A stretch of 64,000 bases of DNA. It comes from Ananas comosus (lineage: Eukaryota; Streptophyta; Magnoliopsida; Poales; Bromeliaceae). Of the stretch, positions 32,914-44,280 are shown one piece after another. The stretch covers positions 1 through 64,000 of the forward strand of contig NW_017893426.1 of the NCBI RefSeq assembly GCF_001540865.1. Direction: 5' to 3'. How positions within the stretch are numbered: position 1 is the first letter of the stretch; each line of letters opens with the position of its first letter. Made by a program: the position numbers and the translations under genes. The notes beneath the pieces are model-generated. The model saw only the letters and a list, made by a program, of their open reading frames with translations, did not search any database and was not told where the DNA came from.

Positions 32914-35658
32914 TGTCACACCCCGGGACTGCCTATTTGGTCAGTTCGAGCACGTCGAACAGACGCCAAACGGACAGCACCTCCCTTGTCCACCCAAGGC
33001 TCAACAACAAGTACAAATCAAGTAGAGAAATTTGCACATACGGAAACATACATAATTGGCTTACACGAGGGCGAGCAATAGCCAAAATAAAAGTACTAAC
33101 TAAACATAAATACAAGTAATATGGTTAACTTTTAACCACATATATGCATTTAACTATTACATTTACATTCATTTCTTTAACATCATTTCTTCTCTTTATA
33201 CATCACATGAAATCCCAAAATATAATTCTTTGTATTTAAACATAAACTCTTTTACATTATTCATATTCTTTCATTTAAACATCTATAATCATCAAGTACA
33301 AAAGATGATATATATAAAACGGTGTACAACTAAACCAAAATGAAACCAACTCGGGTGGTCCCTGTCTATGGCGCGATACCTTTACCGCGGTCGTCGGTCG
33401 ACTCATTCGGTCTCGGCTTTGTGGAAAAAGGGGGGTGAGAACTACAACAAAATTTTCAGTGGATTCAGCCGCCGACCTCACCGACTTTCCCACTAAGTCT
33501 AAATCAGGCATAGTAGAAGAAAGAATAGATAGAAACCAACTAAACAAGTGCAGCTAATATGCCTCAACAAGATATAATGAATGATTATGCTCAAATAGAA
33601 TGCTCATGATGAATGCAATGTTACTTTCTGATTTCCGGTACTTTTGGCTAACCCGTAGGTTTTAGCTCAACCATCAAGTATTCCAATTCTCGAAACTTTT
33701 GGCTAACCCGTAGGTTTCACCTCAACTAACCACTCACTAACGCAAATCCTTAGTATCGGGGAGATACTCGCTACAACCCGACAGGACCGTCCTCTGGGGA
33801 GATACTCGCTACAACCCAGTGATGACTACTCCGGAGCTCATCACTCGAGGGGGAGCTACCACCCTCCGAGTCAAGACTTATGGGTGAGTATGATCCAATC
33901 CTTAACTTTAAGAATTCCAAATTCAATCCATTCCTTAACTATAAGGATGCAATGCTCATATGACCCTTATATATAAGGTTGCTATGTCATAATGTCAATT
34001 ATCTCACTTTACTTGCATTCTTTAACTTTCATGATGCCACATATTCTAAGTGTTCTCACTAATGCCACACATTAGGTGTTCATCTCTAGCATTCAATATA
34101 CTTATTGATGCCACTCCCTAGGAGTCCAACTCTAGCATTCATTTATTTACTAATGCCACACACACACTATGTGTTCTTTAACTCATTCTTATGCATTCTT
34201 GTCATTTACTAATGCCACCCAATCCATATGTCATAATATCATTTGGTTCTTTACCTCATTTAGGTCTTTGTCACCATTTATGCATATATAGGGTTTTACA
34301 TGTTTTCAATAGCTCACAATATCTCAAATGCATCTTATACTCAAAGCATGCAATCATACACTTTCTACTCACCCTACAATGCATGAACAAGGTATACATA
34401 CATATGCTAAAAAATGACACTTTAGACATAAAAGAAAATTCATCGATTTCGGAATGCACCACCCACCTTGTATGGTTGCTAGGGTGTTACGGTTCAAATC
34501 TCGTGATTTTTAGCCGCCTATTCTCTCGTCTGTGGCAAAACAAAGCCGAATTAGGCTTTTTGCTCATACTTTGTGTAGACTCATCGGATCACCGAACCGA
34601 ATTCATATTCTAGTTAGAAATGCCACCAATTTGATTTTTACAAGGTCAATTTGTCTCAAAGCCAACCTAGGGCAAAAGCCCCAATTTTGGTGCCCTAACA
34701 ATATCATTTTGCAATTTTTCTTGGATTGATCTTAGAGCTAAGCAAAAACTAGCTTAGAACCATCTAAGAACTTCTCTAAAACCATTTTTAGGTTATTCAA
34801 ACCATTTCTAGGGTATCTAACATGAACCCTAGAAATCCACTATGAGAGCTCATGAAGAAATCATGAATTTTCATGTGTTCATGGCTTCTACTAGGTTTCT
34901 AGCCTTGCAAGAAGATCAAAACCCAAGGATTTAGGGTATAAAACCAAACCCTAGTATCATTCTTGCATAAAAACTCACCTTAGCCCAAGAGCACTCCAAG
35001 GTTCACCTTGTAGGAGAGCTCTAGGTCTTCTAATCTTCAAAAGATCTCCTCCAAATCCTTCTCCAACTCCTTGCACCTTGGGAGAGAGTTTCTAAAGAGA
35101 GAGAAAGAGAGAAATGAGTGAGATGAGTGTTCTCAGCTGTTGTGAACAAGAGAGGGGTGTTGGGGTCTTTTATAAGCTGCTACATTTGCAAAAAGGCCAT
35201 CCCAATTTTCATATTTGCAGCAGACGTCAACCTGCTACAAAGTGCACTGCGTACTGGTACAAGGTATTTTTGTCACCGGTAACACGATCACGTAGAGGCT
35301 AACCCGAGAGCTGCTTCTCTCAGGTAACTGACTTGGTACCGGTACACACCAGGGGTGTCAACGGTTCAACAACCTTTTTTTCTCAAACCCGAGAGCTATT
35401 TCTCTCGGTCTGATGAATGATACCGGTACAAGGTCAATGCATTACCGGTAACAAAAGCTCCAGATTTTCAATCTCGCATTGTTTCGACTCTAATTCGCGT
35501 CGAGCAATGCTAAAACCTTTCTAACTCTTTTAGAATTCAACTTTAACCCTTCCAACATTGTTGGAATGTTAAATGGATCTTGTCCAACTATTCATTTCGC
35601 ACACTTTAATCAATTTGACTAAAGTTCGATATCCTCTACCGAGTTTCGGTATATTACA
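32914..35658 (-). mobile_element. Solo LTR, 2.7 kb, inside copia gag
   Basis: The ends are TGTCACACCCCGGGA (32914) and GGTATATTACA (35658). An exact 5-bp duplication, GTGAA, lies at 32909-32913 and 35659-35663, so this is one LTR left by recombination. A second copy of the same family is at 61231-63751. Read on the minus strand it begins TGTAATATACCGAAACTCGG, has a TATA-like CTTATAAAAG at about 35178-35169, and ends GGGGTGTGACA. Two direct copies of GGGGAGATACTCGCTACAAC occur near 33757 and 33796. There is no coding content. Confidence 0.9.
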
Positions 35659-35663
35659 GTGAA

Positions 35664-36153
35664 CGAATCACTGATAGAACTTGTTGCTCATCAGTGAGCT
35701 CGCTTCCAGCAGTCTTAAGGTCTCGAATCATGGTGCTCATCACACGGAGGTGCTCAGCCATTAAATATTTCGGGTCCTCGGTGTATTGCTGAAACATCAA
35801 ATTTAAGGCACGTAGCCTCGTGGCTGAAATTTATCCAAAAGCAATCTTTAGATTGTCCCACAAGTCCTTGGCAGTCTCAAAGATCTCAAACTGTCCAATG
35901 AGGTCGTCTTGCATGGCACACAACATAGTGTACCGAACAGTTCGATCCTCCTTAATCCATTTGTTATAGATATCTTTTTCATACTCAAAAATTGTACCTT
36001 CGACAGGCATGACTCTTTTGACAAAAAGAGTTTTGAGAACTCTTTGTTTATTAAGTAGGTATTGCATTTTTTTATACCAAATGTCATAGTTCTTTTCATC
36101 TAGCTTATCACCGCTGATAAGATCAGCTATGATGTTTTTTTTTTGGAAGTCAT
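35664..36153 (-). pseudogene. Copia gag remnant
   Basis: The start at 36153 gives MTSKKKNIIADLISGDKLDE followed by NYDIWYKKMQYLLNK, the N-terminal gag of copia elements (UBN2-type), then YTMLCAMQDDLIGQFEIFET. A stop occurs near 35830, and the solo LTR cuts the frame at 35658. Confidence 0.75.
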
Positions 36154-36411
36154 TTCACTATATTAAAAAAAAGGGAGAGAAAAGGGGGCACATTTATAGA
36201 ATAATGAAACCACTAAAATATCCTAAATCTCACGTAGAGATTAGGATTAGGATATCCATAATAAATATCTACTAGGAGATACATTTCTTAACCAATAATA
36301 AACGTATAATTTATTATTATTTTTAACCTATTAGGATAAATTCCAATTCACACCTCAAGCAGATCGGGTTAAATTAAAACCTGCCAATGTGGACATATTA
36401 CATGTCAACGG

Positions 36412-37709
36412 ACAAAAATTTTCATATGATTGTTTCAAAGAAAAATAAAAGTATAAATAAAACTCTTAGAATAGACTTCATAACTTAGACACGACTAATA
36501 GTCTTGCACTTCCTACGAGAACAACAATCTCCCGCACACACAAAAAGAAAACTACGAGTTCTTGATTGTTTCCACAATCGTTAATAGGAAGTTACAGGAA
36601 TAGTTAGTGTTAGAAGTTAGAGGAAGTCGAAAGTTAAAAAGGTACAGTTGGTTTCAAAGCCCACTTCTCTTGTTTACCAATTTCGCACGTAACCCAATCT
36701 TTTCTAAAATGTTGAAATTGACTTTACTTCCAATCATACGGAAGCTAATTATGAAAAAAAAAAATAATAATTAATTGAAAATAACTTTTCTCCTTGTACT
36801 TATCTTAGTGTAAACTTTTTTAGTGAAATAGATTAAGAAAATAATTGTAGTTTTCAAGACATTTGTTTTTTATCAGACAATCAACCGAACAACTATAGTA
36901 ATTTTTCCTTTTTTCTTTTTTGAAAAATCAAAGTAATTTTTCCTTTTCACCATTAACTTTATTGTAATAATGAATTTTCAGTTTAAGCACACTTATTACA
37001 AACAAACAAATAAAACATTAGCATTTCTCTCGGAAACAAAAAGTTCTACACTATTATACTTGCATCACGTCATCAATAACAAGTCAATCATTTTTTTTTT
37101 TTCAAACAAAAATAAAATAAAAATACTTTTTTATAATCATGAAGAAATATATATTTTTAAAAATAAAAGCAGATATTTGATTGATTTGTTACACCACGTT
37201 ACTAATATATCCATCGCATTTTAAAATTTTTCCTCGGAAACAGCGTTCCTTGTAGATCCATAGGATTCCGTGCAGTTTTTTAGGCAAAATTGTCGGGCTC
37301 TGATTGGGGAAATCGACGGGATTCCCCAGAAACTTTTTGATCTCTCGAGATTACATAGAGAGGGCCTCTTCTACTTCTTCTTTTTTTTTTTTTCTTTTTT
37401 TTTCTTTTTTTTTTTTTATCTCCATCGCAAATTTTATATATATATTATTATATATATATATAAGTATATATATATATATATTAAATAAAAATAATATTAT
37501 TTTCACAAGAAACACACCATACAATTATTATCTTATTATTCTTACTCTCTCCACTCTCTTTAGCAGAACTACAACACCATACAGATTAAGCACAGCACAT
37601 ACATGCATACATATATCTTTAGCAGTGAAATACAACCATACACATTAAGCAAAGCACACACATGCCATACATATAATAAAGAGTATTTTACAGGTTATTA
37701 TATAATTAT

Positions 37710-37752
<43 letters not shown>
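36412..37752. other. AT-rich spacer with polypyrimidine and TA tracts
   Basis: No gene seen. A C/T-only stretch of about 60 bases (37367-37420, mostly T) is followed by TA-rich microsatellites at 37434-37482 and 37697-37750. Confidence 0.5.
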
Positions 37753-37756
37753 TTAC

Positions 37757-38155
37757 TTAGTGGAGGGAGTGAAGGACATGACCTGGCGAGATTTGAGCAG
37801 GGCCTTTCCCAGACGACGGCATTGTAGATCTTGTGGGAACGTCGGGGCGGCGACGGCGATCTTGAGGTAGTACTGGCATGCCTCGACGACCTGCTGCTGC
37901 GCCTCCACCACCTTCACGAACGCCAGCCGGATTCGCGTCGCGGCGCGCACGGCGGTCGTGTGTATCCCCCACGGAGAACCGCCCGAGCTCCTGCACCCTC
38001 CTTGTTCGAACTCCACAGTCCGCTTATCTTCGTCAGCCCCCACCTTCGGCTCGTCCACAGCGTGAACTGCTGCAGTCAGAAGAAGAAGAGCAGCGAGAAG
38101 CAGCAGCAGCAGCGGCAGCGGTGCCGACGAGGAGAGGAGTGGATTGAGTTTTCAT
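37757..38155 (-). pseudogene. Phytocystatin relic with frameshifts
   Basis: Read on the minus strand, pieces of a plant cystatin (cysteine-protease inhibitor) appear in order but in different frames. They are a leucine/alanine signal-peptide-like run near 38120-38060; VQELGRFSVGDTHD, matching the LARFAV-type motif, near 38000; LAFVKVVEAQQQVVEACQYY, the QxVxG region with Glu-Ala in place of the usual Ala-Gly; and KIYNAVVWERPCSN, matching the VW..PW block, near 37830. At least four single-base shifts separate them, one at the AAAA just after the ATG (38155). An active cystatin would block papain-type proteases. The breaks could be real decay or sequencing errors in homopolymers. Confidence 0.7.
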
Positions 38156-38339
38156 GGTTCAGATCGAAGAGATCTATTCTAGTCTAGATTAGCATGAATA
38201 CACGGAGAGTGGGAGAGAGAGAGGGCTTGTTGTGCTGGTTTCTTTGGTTTCTGTGGGCGTTTTGGTTTCTGGGGTAGTGGGTGGTTGCGGGGCTAATAAT
38301 AGGCGTTATTGTGTCCGGTACACGCGAAATCAGCGCGTT

Positions 38340-39145
38340 ACGTGTCAAACGGGCCGGGCGGCCCGCGGCCGCTCGGTCCGGCACGAGAGTAGGCCGGCCA
38401 GACACGGCACGGCACGGGCACTGTAGCATGCGTACCGACCCGGCCGCGACCAGTTAAATCGGGTCGTGCTGGGCTTCGCTCCCGCGGCCCGATGGCCGGC
38501 ACGGCCCGGCACCACATAGGTCCAGGCCGTGCCGGCCTAGAGGGTATCCAGGCCCGGTCCCGGCACAGCACTGCCCGCCTCTTGAGCGCTGGCACTCCGA
38601 GCGGGCCCAGGCTCTGCAGCACCCAACACCCAACCCAACCCCAACTCCCAAGGCCCTGCAGCACTCAACTCCGTGGGTTTTGGGACTCCAAATGAGAGTT
38701 GGGCTGTGGCTTTGGAGGGCTTCATGGACTAAAATGCCCCTACCAACAGTCAAAAATTTGACTGTTGGGATGGTATTTTTGTCTAAAAATTAAATTTTTA
38801 AATAATTTAATTTAAATTTAAAATTTTAATATTTTATAAATATATTTTAATTTTTTTACTGATATATTATTTTTTTAAAAATTAATATTAATATTTTTAT
38901 TTTTCAAAAATTTAAATATTTTTAAATAAAATTAATAAAATAAAAAAGGGCTGGCCGAACGCCCGGCCCGCCCGGCACGGCCCGTGCCAGTCCGGGCCGG
39001 GGGCCCGTGCTAGCCGGGTTCCAAAACAATTTGGCCCGGCACGAGCGAGCCCCGATTTTGGGGCTGGGCCGTGGCGGGCGCCCCTGGCCGTTTCGGCCTG
39101 GAAAATGTGGGCCGGCCCGCCACGGCCCACTTACATCCCTACCGT
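38340..39145. mobile_element. GC-rich non-autonomous hAT-like element
   Basis: Both ends are dense in GGCCCGGC/GGCACGGCC words (38353-38590 and 38947-39130) and are inverted with respect to each other. The left begins near GTGTCAAACGGGCCGGG. The right, in reverse complement, reads AGGGATGTAAGTGGGCCG. The middle is AT-rich (38770-38945). Such ends are known from plant hAT MITEs. The exact limits and target duplication are not clear. Confidence 0.45.
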
Positions 39146-39180
39146 TCATGCTACAAATATCTCAAATTGTTCATTCATTA

Positions 39181-39268
39181 TATATATATATATATAATAT
39201 TATTATATATATAATATATACTTTATATATATTAATATTATACTATATATATATATATATATATATAT
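39181..39268. repeat. TA-rich microsatellite
   Basis: TA-rich runs separating the GC-rich element from the foldback cluster. Confidence 0.8.
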
Positions 39269-39393
39269 TCCGGTTTGAAAATAAAAATCTATAAACGTTG
39301 ATAATATAACATTAATTTTAGTATTAATGATATTGATTTATTTTATATTAGTGATATGAATTTTTCGATATCATTTTATATACTAATATATAC

Positions 39394-39980
39394 TATAGAG
39401 CGCAGGCTACTATGCTTTCTGAAGCACAGAGCCTTCGACCGATTGCTTCTGGTCTGTTTTCGATGTTTCGACTTCCTCGATATCGTCGCATCGACTCATA
39501 AACTTGCCTTGATTCACCAGTATTTGAATTACTTAGAAAATAAATTTTCTGATTTTTCAATATCATTTGCTAGTGATCGAAGGTTTCAAAATCAAATATT
39601 TTAATGACCGTAGTGAAGCCGTTATGCAAGTTTTAACGGTGTAGAATTATCCAAAATCCGTAAATTTTGATAGAAAGTTCTTTTATACTATATAAAATAA
39701 GATCATATCTGTCCGATCTAAAATTTTTTAATATGCATTTATTATCATATTTTGTAAGATTTTATTTTCAGCCGTTGATTTTTGAGCCTCTTCGTTCACT
39801 AGGCCCAAATAATATAAAAAAATCGACATACTTTATTTTCGTAGGTATTCAAATATCTAGATCAAGTTTAACTGGATGGTACCGATCGACGATTCGAAAT
39901 TCGCACACGATTGGAAAACGACCTGATTTAAGCACCGGAAGGCTCCGTGCCTTCCAGAAGCATTAGTAGGCCTCACTCTA
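39394..39980. mobile_element. Foldback element 1
   Basis: The left end GAGCGCAGGCTACTATGCTT faces the right end CATTAGTAGGCCTCACTCTA in inverted, imperfect form. The subterminal GAAGCACAGAGCCTTCG and GAAGGCTCCGTGCCTTC correspond to the palindromic arms of the other cluster members. The interior shares GTTTTCAGCCGTT-type words with elements 2, 3 and 7. Confidence 0.6.
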
Positions 39981-39984
39981 TGTA

Positions 39985-40316
39985 TATATGTATATATATA
40001 ATATATATATATGTATATATCAGTATACTTATATATATATATACTATGTGAGTATATTCATATTATATATGCTATGTAATGTATATTTTAATATATGTAT
40101 GTATATGTATATGTATGTATATATATATGTATGTCTATGTATATGTATGTATGTATATGTATGTATGTATATGTAGTTTATATGTATTGTTTGTATATGT
40201 ATGTATATAGTAATGTATGTATATGTATGTATATGTATGTATGTATATGTATGTATATTATATAATATAATATATATATATATATTATATATATATATAT
40301 ATATAGTATATATATA
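39985..40316. repeat. TATG/TA minisatellite
   Basis: A stretch of TA, TATG and TGTA units (for example GTATGTATATGTATGTATAT) between foldback elements 1 and 2. Confidence 0.85.
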
Positions 40317-40869
40317 TAGAGTAGGTCTTGTGTGCTATTAGGAGTATGGAGGCCTCCGTGCTCCTAATTCGTTTTCGATGATGGAGCTTCCGAATCGACG
40401 ATCGGTTTCGTTAGACTTGATCTAGTGTATTTGAACTATGTAGAAAATAATTTTTATGCTTTTTCGGTACGTATCATTTTCCTAGCGATCAAAGGGGTTT
40501 AAAATCAACAATTTTTAATGGTTAATGTATACCATTTGCAAGTTTAACGGTGTAGAAATATTCAAATCAGATGAAATTTTGATAGAAAATTCTTTATACT
40601 ATTTACAACAAGATCAATATATTTGGTCAAAAATTTTAATGCTATATCACCACATTTTGTGAGATTTTTATTTTCAGCCGTTGATTTTGAACACTTTCGA
40701 TCCTTAAGTAAATGATATCAAAAAGTCATAAAATTTATTTTCTAGATATATTTCAAATATATTAGATCAAGTCTAACGGAGCCAATAGTCGATTCGGAAG
40801 CTCCATCATCGAAAACGGCTTAGGAGCACGGAAGCCTCCGTGCTCCTAATAGCACACAAGATCTACTAT
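40317..40869. mobile_element. Foldback element 2
   Basis: The best preserved member. Left arm: TCTTGTGTGCTATTAGGAG, then GGAGGCCTCC, then GATGATGGAGCTTCCGAATC and GTTAGACTTGATCTA. The right arm repeats these in reverse complement. Both ends sit in TA repeat. The interior is AT-rich and non-coding. Confidence 0.75.
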
Positions 40870-40880
40870 ATATATATATA

Positions 40881-41391
40881 NNNNNNNNNNNNNNNNNNNN
40901 NNNNNNNNNNNNNNNNNNNNNNNNNNNNNNNNNNNNNNNNNNNNNNNNNNNNNNNNNNNNNNNNNNNNNNNNNNNNNNNNNNNNNNNNNNNNNNNNNNNN
41001 NNNNNNNNNNNNNNNNNNNNNNNNNNNNNNNNNNNNNNNNNNNNNNNNNNNNNNNNNNNNNNNNNNNNNNNNNNNNNNNNNNNNNNNNNNNNNNNNNNNN
41101 NNNNNNNNNNNNNNNNNNNNNNNNNNNNNNNNNNNNNNNNNNNNNNNNNNNNNNNNNNNNNNNNNNNNNNNNNNNNNNNNNNNNNNNNNNNNNNNNNNNN
41201 NNNNNNNNNNNNNNNNNNNNNNNNNNNNNNNNNNNNNNNNNNNNNNNNNNNNNNNNNNNNNNNNNNNNNNNNNNNNNNNNNNNNNNNNNNNNNNNNNNNN
41301 NNNNNNNNNNNNNNNNNNNNNNNNNNNNNNNNNNNNNNNNNNNNNNNNNNNNNNNNNNNNNNNNNNNNNNNNNNNNNNNNNNNNNNNNNNN
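40881..41391. other. Assembly gap (511 n)
   Basis: Undetermined bases between foldback elements 2 and 3, next to a TA run. Another foldback element could be missing here. Confidence 0.99.
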
Positions 41392-41892
41392 AGCTAGGCT
41401 GGTATACTATCGGTAGCACGGAGACCTCCGTGCTACCAAGTTGTTTTCAATTATGCGGCTTCCAAATCGATGATCGGCTCTATTAGGCTTGATCTTCACT
41501 ATTAAAAGTATTTGAAAACTAAATTTCAAAATTTTTCGACATTATTTGGCTAATGATGAAAAGGTCTCAAAATTGACAATTTTAATGGTAGATATGATGC
41601 GTTTTTGAATTTAACGATATAAAACAATCCAAATCTGATAAAATTTTTATAGAAAACTCTTTTCACTATTTAGAGTAAGATCAGTATCTCTGATCTTAAA
41701 TTCAAGTCTTTTATCATCATTTTTAGGAGATTTTTGTTTTCAGCCGTTCATTTTTAGACTACTCGTTTGATAGGTAAATGATGCTGAAAATTTATAAAAT
41801 TTAGTTTCCAAATACTTTGAATACCCAAAAATCGAAAACAAGACTATAGTACTGGAGCTCTGGTACCATAGATAGTATATTAGCCTAATTCT
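41392..41892. mobile_element. Foldback element 3
   Basis: The left arm is close to that of element 7: TAGGCTGGTATACTATCGG, then GTAGCACGGAGACCTCCGTG. The right arm is shortened and diverged (GATAGTATATTAGCCTA). Confidence 0.65.
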
Positions 41893-41903
41893 ATATATAT
41901 ATA

Positions 41904-42613
41904 GAGAGTTGAGCTGGAATACTATCAGTAGCAAACGGGCTCCGTTGCCACCCATTTGTTTTTGATGATGGAGTCTCCAAATCGACGATCAGTACCGTTG
42001 AAAATGATCTATTCCACTTGAAGTATCTAGATATCAAATTTCATGCTTTTTCGATATTTTTTCTTGTTCATCAAGCGGGCGTAAAAATGAACGGCTTAGA
42101 GTAAATATCCTCTAAAAAGTGATGATAGAAATTTTGTAATCAAGATCGAGAGTATAGATCTTGTTCTAAATAGTTTAAAAAATTTTCTAACCAAAATTCA
42201 ATTGATTTGGATAGTTTTACACCGTTAAACGAGAAAATGCATCATATCGACAATTTTTTTTTTTTTTGAGAGATAGGTAGCACGCTACCCGCTTCGTTTA
42301 TTTTATTTAGAAATAAACTTAGCTGTAAATGTGAATCAACTAGGATTCGAACTTGGGTCTCGGGTACTAACCACCAAGCCCTTTGCCACTTGCTCTAGGG
42401 ACAGTCGGTCATCATATCGACCATTAATATTACAAATTTTGAAACCCTTTGATCATTACGTCAATGATGTCGAAAATATTTAAAATTTGATTTCTAGATA
42501 CTTCAAGTGATATAGATCATGTTCAACGGTGCCGATCGTTGATTTGAAGGCTCCATCATCGAAAACAAATGGATTGCAACGGAGCCCGTTTGCTATCGAT
42601 AGCATTCCAGCTC

Positions 42614-42619
<6 letters not shown>
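41904..42619. mobile_element. Foldback element 4, with nested SINE
   Basis: Left end GAGTTGAGCTGGAATACTAT with the CAAACGGGCTCCGTTG arm; the right end is the matching inverse (CAACGGAGCCCGTTTG, ATTCCAGCTCAACTC). A SINE at 42252-42409 sits inside with a 12-bp duplication, so it arrived later. Confidence 0.75.
42252..42409 (-). mobile_element. tRNA-derived SINE, copy 2
   Basis: Flanked by the exact duplication CATCATATCGAC (42240-42251 and 42410-42421). On the minus strand it begins ACCGACTGTCCCTAGAGC, has the A-box-like TAGAGCAAGTGGC and B-box AGTTCGAATCC, the hairpin GGTAGCGTGCTACC, and ends in a poly(A) of about 14. Confidence 0.9.
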
Positions 42620-42648
<29 letters not shown>

Positions 42649-42705
42649 CTCTCTTCTCTCTCTCTCTCCTCTCTCTCTATTATATATATTATATATAATA
42701 TATAT
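42618..42705. repeat. (CT)n and TA microsatellites
   Basis: CT-rich run (42618-42679) followed by TA repeat, linking foldback elements 4 and 5. Confidence 0.85.
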
Positions 42706-42954
42706 AGTAGCGGCTTTGTGCTATTAGGAGCACAGCAGTTCTGTTGTGCTCATAAGTTCTTAACTTTCCATCAAATTTGATGGGGTGTTAGAGTGAAGGG
42801 AAGGTAAGAGGATCGAGAGAAATTAAGATTCCATTCTCTCTCTTTAAATTCTCTGCCAAACTTTCTCCCATTCACCCTAACCACCATCCAAATTTGATGA
42901 GCGGTTAAGAACTTAGGAGCATAGAGCTCGCTCCTAATAGCACAGTTCATTACT
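42706..42954. mobile_element. Foldback element 5 (short)
   Basis: The left arm GTGCTATTAGGAGCACAG and TTCTTAACTTTCCATCAAAT faces CTCCTAATAGCAC and ATTTGATGAGCGGTTAAGAA. Only about 250 bp, flanked by TA repeats. Confidence 0.65.
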
Positions 42955-42987
42955 ATATATATATATATACTATAATATATATATATA

Positions 42988-43245
42988 ATAGGATTGGCTG
43001 GAATACTATTAATAGTAAACACGTTCTTTTTGCTATCAAGTTTTTAACCCTTGGATAAAAAATTGTAGGTCAAGATTGATTATTGTGCAGTTAGATTGAC
43101 TGGTCCCCTAGGGTTGGACGTGGTCCCCACTGTTTATAGTTTTAATCCAATTGTTAGAAATAATTAAAAAGAGTTGATCCAAAGGTAAAAAACTGATTTT
43201 AGCAATAATGGTGATTTTGCCTACTAATAGTAGCCCAGTCCAACT
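42988..43245. mobile_element. Foldback element 6 (short)
   Basis: Left end GGATTGGCTGGAATACTATT and right end ACTAATAGTAGCCCAGTCC are inverted. GTTTTTAACCCTTGGAT faces ATCCAAAGGTAAAAAAC. The loop contains GGTCCCC twice in direct orientation near 43100-43120. Confidence 0.6.
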
Positions 43246-43264
43246 CTCTCTCATCTAGTATATT

Positions 43265-43807
43265 ATAGAGCGTAGGCTGGTATACTACTTCGGTAGCACG
43301 GAAGCCTCCGTGCTACCAAGTTGTTTTCAATGATGTGGCTTCTAAATCGACGATCGGCTCCGTTAGACTTGATCTACATTATTAAAAATATTTGAAAACT
43401 AAATTTCATAATTTTTCGGCATCATTTACCTATCAAACGAGTAGTCTAAAAATGAACAGTTGAAAATGAAAATCTCATAAAAAACAGTGATAAAGAATTC
43501 AAATTTCAAATCGGAAGTATTGGTCTTGCTATTGATGTTAAGTAGAATTTTCTATTAAATTTTCATCTAATTTGGATACTTCTACACTGTTTAACTTAAA
43601 AACGCATCATATCTACCATTAAAATTGTTAATTTTGGAACCTTTTGATCACTAGCCAAATGATGTCGAAAATTATGAAATTTAGTTTCCAAATACTTTTA
43701 ATAGTGTAGATCAAGTCTAACGGAGCCGATCGTCGTTTTGAAAGCCGCATCATTGAAAATAATTTGGTAGCACGGAGGCCTCTATGCTACCGATAGTATA
43801 CCAGCCT

Positions 43808-43812
<5 letters not shown>
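43265..43812. mobile_element. Foldback element 7
   Basis: Left arm GAGCGTAGGCTGGTATACTA, GGTAGCACGGAAGCCTCCGT, then CGACGATCGGCTCCGTTAGA. The right arm is the inverse, ending CGATAGTATACCAGCCTAGC. It is followed by (CT)n at 43811-43846 and TA repeat. About 550 bp. Confidence 0.75.
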
Positions 43813-43868
<56 letters not shown>

Positions 43869-44178
43869 AAATCAAAACTACACTTTAATTGTTTAGAAAA
43901 TCACGCACTTTACCCTCCTACTAGAAGGTAAAGTTCTAACACTTTAACAGAAGTAGACATCACGTAGTTATCTACATGTTTTCATTATCAAGAGGAACGG
44001 ATGGAAATCCCAAGATATCCGAGTGGGTTGAACGGATGGAAATCCCAAGATATCCGAGTGGGTTATCTGCATTTCAGCCTGATATTTGTTTTGCTTTTCA
44101 TTGTTATTTTTTTCTATTTTGGTGAAGTGCCTGCTAGAATCAGTGTACAGTGAGTTGATTTTATGAACTTGCGTTTGA

Positions 44179-44280
<102 letters not shown>

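Larger units (their letters stand above)
28346..36411 (-). mobile_element. Degenerate Ty1/copia retrotransposon
   Basis: Minus-strand order is gag (36153-35664), interrupted by a solo LTR (35658-32914), then gag end, GAG-pre-integrase, integrase, RT and RNase H down to about 29987; this is the copia order (integrase before RT). The 3' LTR region lies at 28346-about 29930, beginning TGTTGGAAATATTAGGG on the plus strand. Its segment 28705-28955 matches 36170-36411, the truncated remains of the 5' LTR. The 5' LTR end and the primer-binding site are missing. Frame changes occur between all pol blocks. Confidence 0.85.

Noticed and set aside
38184..38753. Several overlapping Arg/Gly/Ala-rich open frames
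   Set aside because: They fall in the GC-rich end of a hAT-like repeat and have repeat-driven composition.
40820..41419. Frames of 185-199 codons made mostly of unknown residues
   Set aside because: They are products of the 511-base n gap.
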